Below, one piece after another: positions 62,404 to 64,000 of a DNA stretch of 64,000 bases (within the stretch, counting starts at the first letter, position 1; each line of letters starts with the position of its first letter). The position numbers and the translations under genes are program-made. Source of the stretch: Lysobacter_I brunescens (GTDB lineage Bacteria; Pseudomonadota; Gammaproteobacteria; Xanthomonadales; Xanthomonadaceae); the NCBI RefSeq assembly GCF_042677005.1, contig NZ_JBHTIF010000001.1, forward strand, positions 2,170,001 to 2,234,000, given 5' to 3'. The notes beneath the pieces are model-generated. The model was not told the DNA's origin. It saw nothing but the letters and a program-made list of their open reading frames with translations, and did not search any database.

Positions 62404-62521
62404 GTATACGATCTGTGGATATTCCGTGCGGTTGAGTATCCCTGCCGTATGGTCATGCGGGCAAGGGCGGGGCGGCGCGGTTACAATACGCCATCATCGT
62501 TTTCAGCATGGAGCGCGCGCC

Positions 62522-64000
62522 ATGAGCACGCCAGCCGTCACCTTCGAAGGCAACGCCCCCGCCCAGCAGCCGGAGGCCTCACCGCTCCGCTTCGTCACCG
62601 CCGCCAGTCTGTTCGACGGCCACGACGCCGCCATCAACATCATGCGCCGCCTGATCCAGGGGCAGGGCGCCGAGGTCATCCACCTCGGCCACAACCGCAG
62701 CGTCGAAGACGTCGTCCGCGCCGCGCTGCAGGAAGACGCCGACGCCATCGCGCTCTCCAGCTACCAGGGCGGCCACGTCGAATACTTCAAGTACATGGTC
62801 GACATGCTGAAGGAACGCGGCGCCGGCCACATCCGCGTCTTCGGCGGCGGCGGCGGCACCATCACCCCGGAAGAGATCCGCGAACTCCAGGCCTACGGCG
62901 TCGAGCGCATCTACCATCCCAACGACGGCATGCACATGGGCCTCGTCGCGATGATCGAGGACGTGATCCGCCGCGCCGGCGCCGCGCGCCAGCCGGTCAC
63001 CACGCCCAAGCGCGTCGACTTCAGCGACGAAATCGCCATCGGCCAGATGCTCAGCGCCATCGAGGAATCCTCAGTAGGAGCCGGCGCGCTCAACGAATCC
63101 GAACTCGCCCACCTCCGCAAGGAATGGCAGCTCGCCGGCGGCAAGACGCCCGTCGTCGGCATCACCGGCACCGGCGGCGCCGGCAAGTCCTCGGTCACCG
63201 ACGAACTGCTCAACCGCTTCCTCGCCAACTTCCCCGAGATGCGCATCGCCGTCGTCTCCGTCGACCCCACCCGCCGCCGCACCGGCGGCGCGCTGCTCGG
63301 CGACCGCATCCGCATGAACTCCCTGCGCAGCAAGCGCGTCTTCATGCGCTCGATGGCCACCCGCCGCCAGCACGCCGCGACCAACGTCGTGCTCAAGGAC
63401 TGCATCGCCTTCCTCAAGTCGCTCGGCTATGACCTCGTCATCGTCGAAACCGCCGGCATCGGCCAGAGCGACTCGGAGATCGTCGACCTCGTCGACTTCC
63501 CGATGTACGTCATGACCAGCGACTTCGGCGCGCCCAGCCAGCTCGAGAAGATCGACATGCTCGACTTCGCCGAGCTCGTCGTGCTCAACAAGTTCGACAA
63601 GCGCGGCGCCGAAGATGCCCTGCGCGACGTGCGCAAGCAGTGGAAGCGCAACCGCGTCGCCTTCCAGACCCCGGACGAAGACGTCCCGGTCTATCCCACC
63701 ATCGCCAGCCAGTTCAACGACCCCGGCGTCAGCTGGATGTTCGCCAACCTCTGCCGCCTGCTGCGCGAGAAGCTGTCGCTGCCGGAAGATCGCTGGTCGC
63801 CCGCCATCGACACCAGCCTCCGGGAACCCCGCGCCACCGTGCTGATCCCCGGCAACCGCGTCCGCTATCTCGCCGAGATCGCCGAACAGGGCCGCAGCAT
63901 CAACAAGCGCATCGAAAGCCAGGCCGAGATCGCCGACCGCGCCCAGGCCTACTGGCAGTCGCTGGAAAGCCTCGCCGATCCCGCGCTGCCGAAGATGCTG
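62522..64000 (+). CDS. icmF: Fused isobutyryl-CoA mutase IcmF, 3' end outside the window
   Basis: An open frame from the ATG at 62522 to the right edge (493 codons). It starts with a cobalamin-binding domain: H34 in LFDGHDAAIN is the lower ligand to cobalt, and SSYQGGHVEYFKYMVD and RVFGGGGGTI follow. A MeaI-type G-protein domain begins near residue 210 (VVGITGTGGAGKSSV is the P-loop; IVETAGIGQSDSEIVD and VLNKFDKRGAEDAL are switch and base-specificity motifs). The B12-domain/GTPase order and the beginning of a linker to a mutase domain define IcmF rather than the separate MCM subunits. It rearranges isobutyryl-CoA and n-butyryl-CoA, useful in valine or fatty-acid breakdown. The catalytic mutase domain is beyond the window. 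Confidence 0.92.
   Translation, partial: MSTPAVTFEGNAPAQQPEASPLRFVTAASLFDGHDAAINIMRRLIQGQGAEVIHLGHNRSVEDVVRAALQEDADAIALSSYQGGHVEYFKYMVDMLKERGAGHIRVFGGGGGTITPEEIRELQAYGVERIYHPNDGMHMGLVAMIEDVIRRAGAARQPVTTPKRVDFSDEIAIGQMLSAIEESSVGAGALNESELAHLRKEWQLAGGKTPVVGITGTGGAGKSSVTDELLNRFLANFPEMRIAVVSVDPTRRRTGGALLGDRIRMNSLRSKRVFMRSMATRRQHAATNVVLKDCIAFLKSLGYDLVIVETAGIGQSDSEIVDLVDFPMYVMTSDFGAPSQLEKIDMLDFAELVVLNKFDKRGAEDALRDVRKQWKRNRVAFQTPDEDVPVYPTIASQFNDPGVSWMFANLCRLLREKLSLPEDRWSPAIDTSLREPRATVLIPGNRVRYLAEIAEQGRSINKRIESQAEIADRAQAYWQSLESLADPALPKML

Noticed and set aside
61270..63432. A 720-codon plus-strand frame
   Set aside because: It is antisense to the PLD-family gene and then out of frame with icmF; no recognisable domain.

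Overview
This 64 kb window is GC-rich chromosomal DNA that looks like a gammaproteobacterium of the Xanthomonadaceae/Lysobacteraceae (Lysobacter or Luteimonas type). The assignment is inferred from gene content: the gpmI-envC-ctp order, an ABC-permease/M1-peptidase fusion, a cupredoxin/DUF3034/truncated-hemoglobin cassette, FeoAB with a small Cys-rich membrane protein, and REP-like palindromes. I saw no rRNA, tRNA or CRISPR array. The left end cuts a DUF5916 gene and the right end cuts an icmF-type mutase gene.

Region 1 (about 1-15,400) is the most unusual part. It is a tightly packed minus-strand operon of tryptophan-to-kynurenine chemistry combined with ATP-grasp ligases: two different members of the tryptophan 2,3-dioxygenase superfamily, a cyclase-type kynurenine formamidase, a class A flavin monooxygenase, a BCAT-type and a class I/II aminotransferase, a VOC protein, a PaiB-like flavin protein, two unlike ATP-grasp ligases and an MFS exporter. 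A divergent class V (kynureninase-like) PLP enzyme flanks it. There is no NRPS or PKS gene. The layout recalls bacilysin-type pathways (ATP-grasp ligase plus aminotransferase plus exporter) and suggests an uncharacterised kynurenine-derived, ATP-grasp-ligated small molecule. Its base composition looks lower in GC than the housekeeping DNA that follows.

Region 2 (15,600-28,400) is core DNA: a secreted protein of TVNGS repeats, gpmI, envC, a C-terminal processing protease, an ABC ATPase with its permease-peptidase fusion, DUF1820, a rhomboid protease and a FadL-type porin. Region 3 (28,400-36,000) holds a GNAT, a PAS-GGDEF-EAL protein and leucine/isovalerate catabolic genes (HMG-CoA lyase, MCC alpha, methylglutaconyl-CoA hydratase), mostly with 4-bp ATGA overlaps. 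Region 4 (36,150-40,220) has a Fur-box-controlled feoAB operon, a 267-bp nested inverted-repeat element that appears to break a small gene, a zinc-ribbon protein and a bactofilin.

Region 5 (40,350-47,570) is an hscC chaperone gene with two paralogous J-like membrane proteins, an AT-rich foreign gene with a HEPN-type R-x4-H motif, and MCC beta. Region 6 (47,640-53,530) carries three alanine-rich small lipoproteins, a thiolase, a DesK/LuxR-type two-component pair and a membrane protein. Region 7 (53,600-64,000) contains isovaleryl-CoA dehydrogenase and leucine dehydrogenase, the cupredoxin-sensor-DUF3034-truncated hemoglobin cassette, a Sel1/prolyl-4-hydroxylase-like protein coupled to a phospholipase D-family protein, and the start of icmF. 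The leucine route (leucine dehydrogenase, IVD, MCC alpha and beta, hydratase, lyase, plus an acetoacetyl-CoA thiolase) is nearly complete but split over several transcription units.
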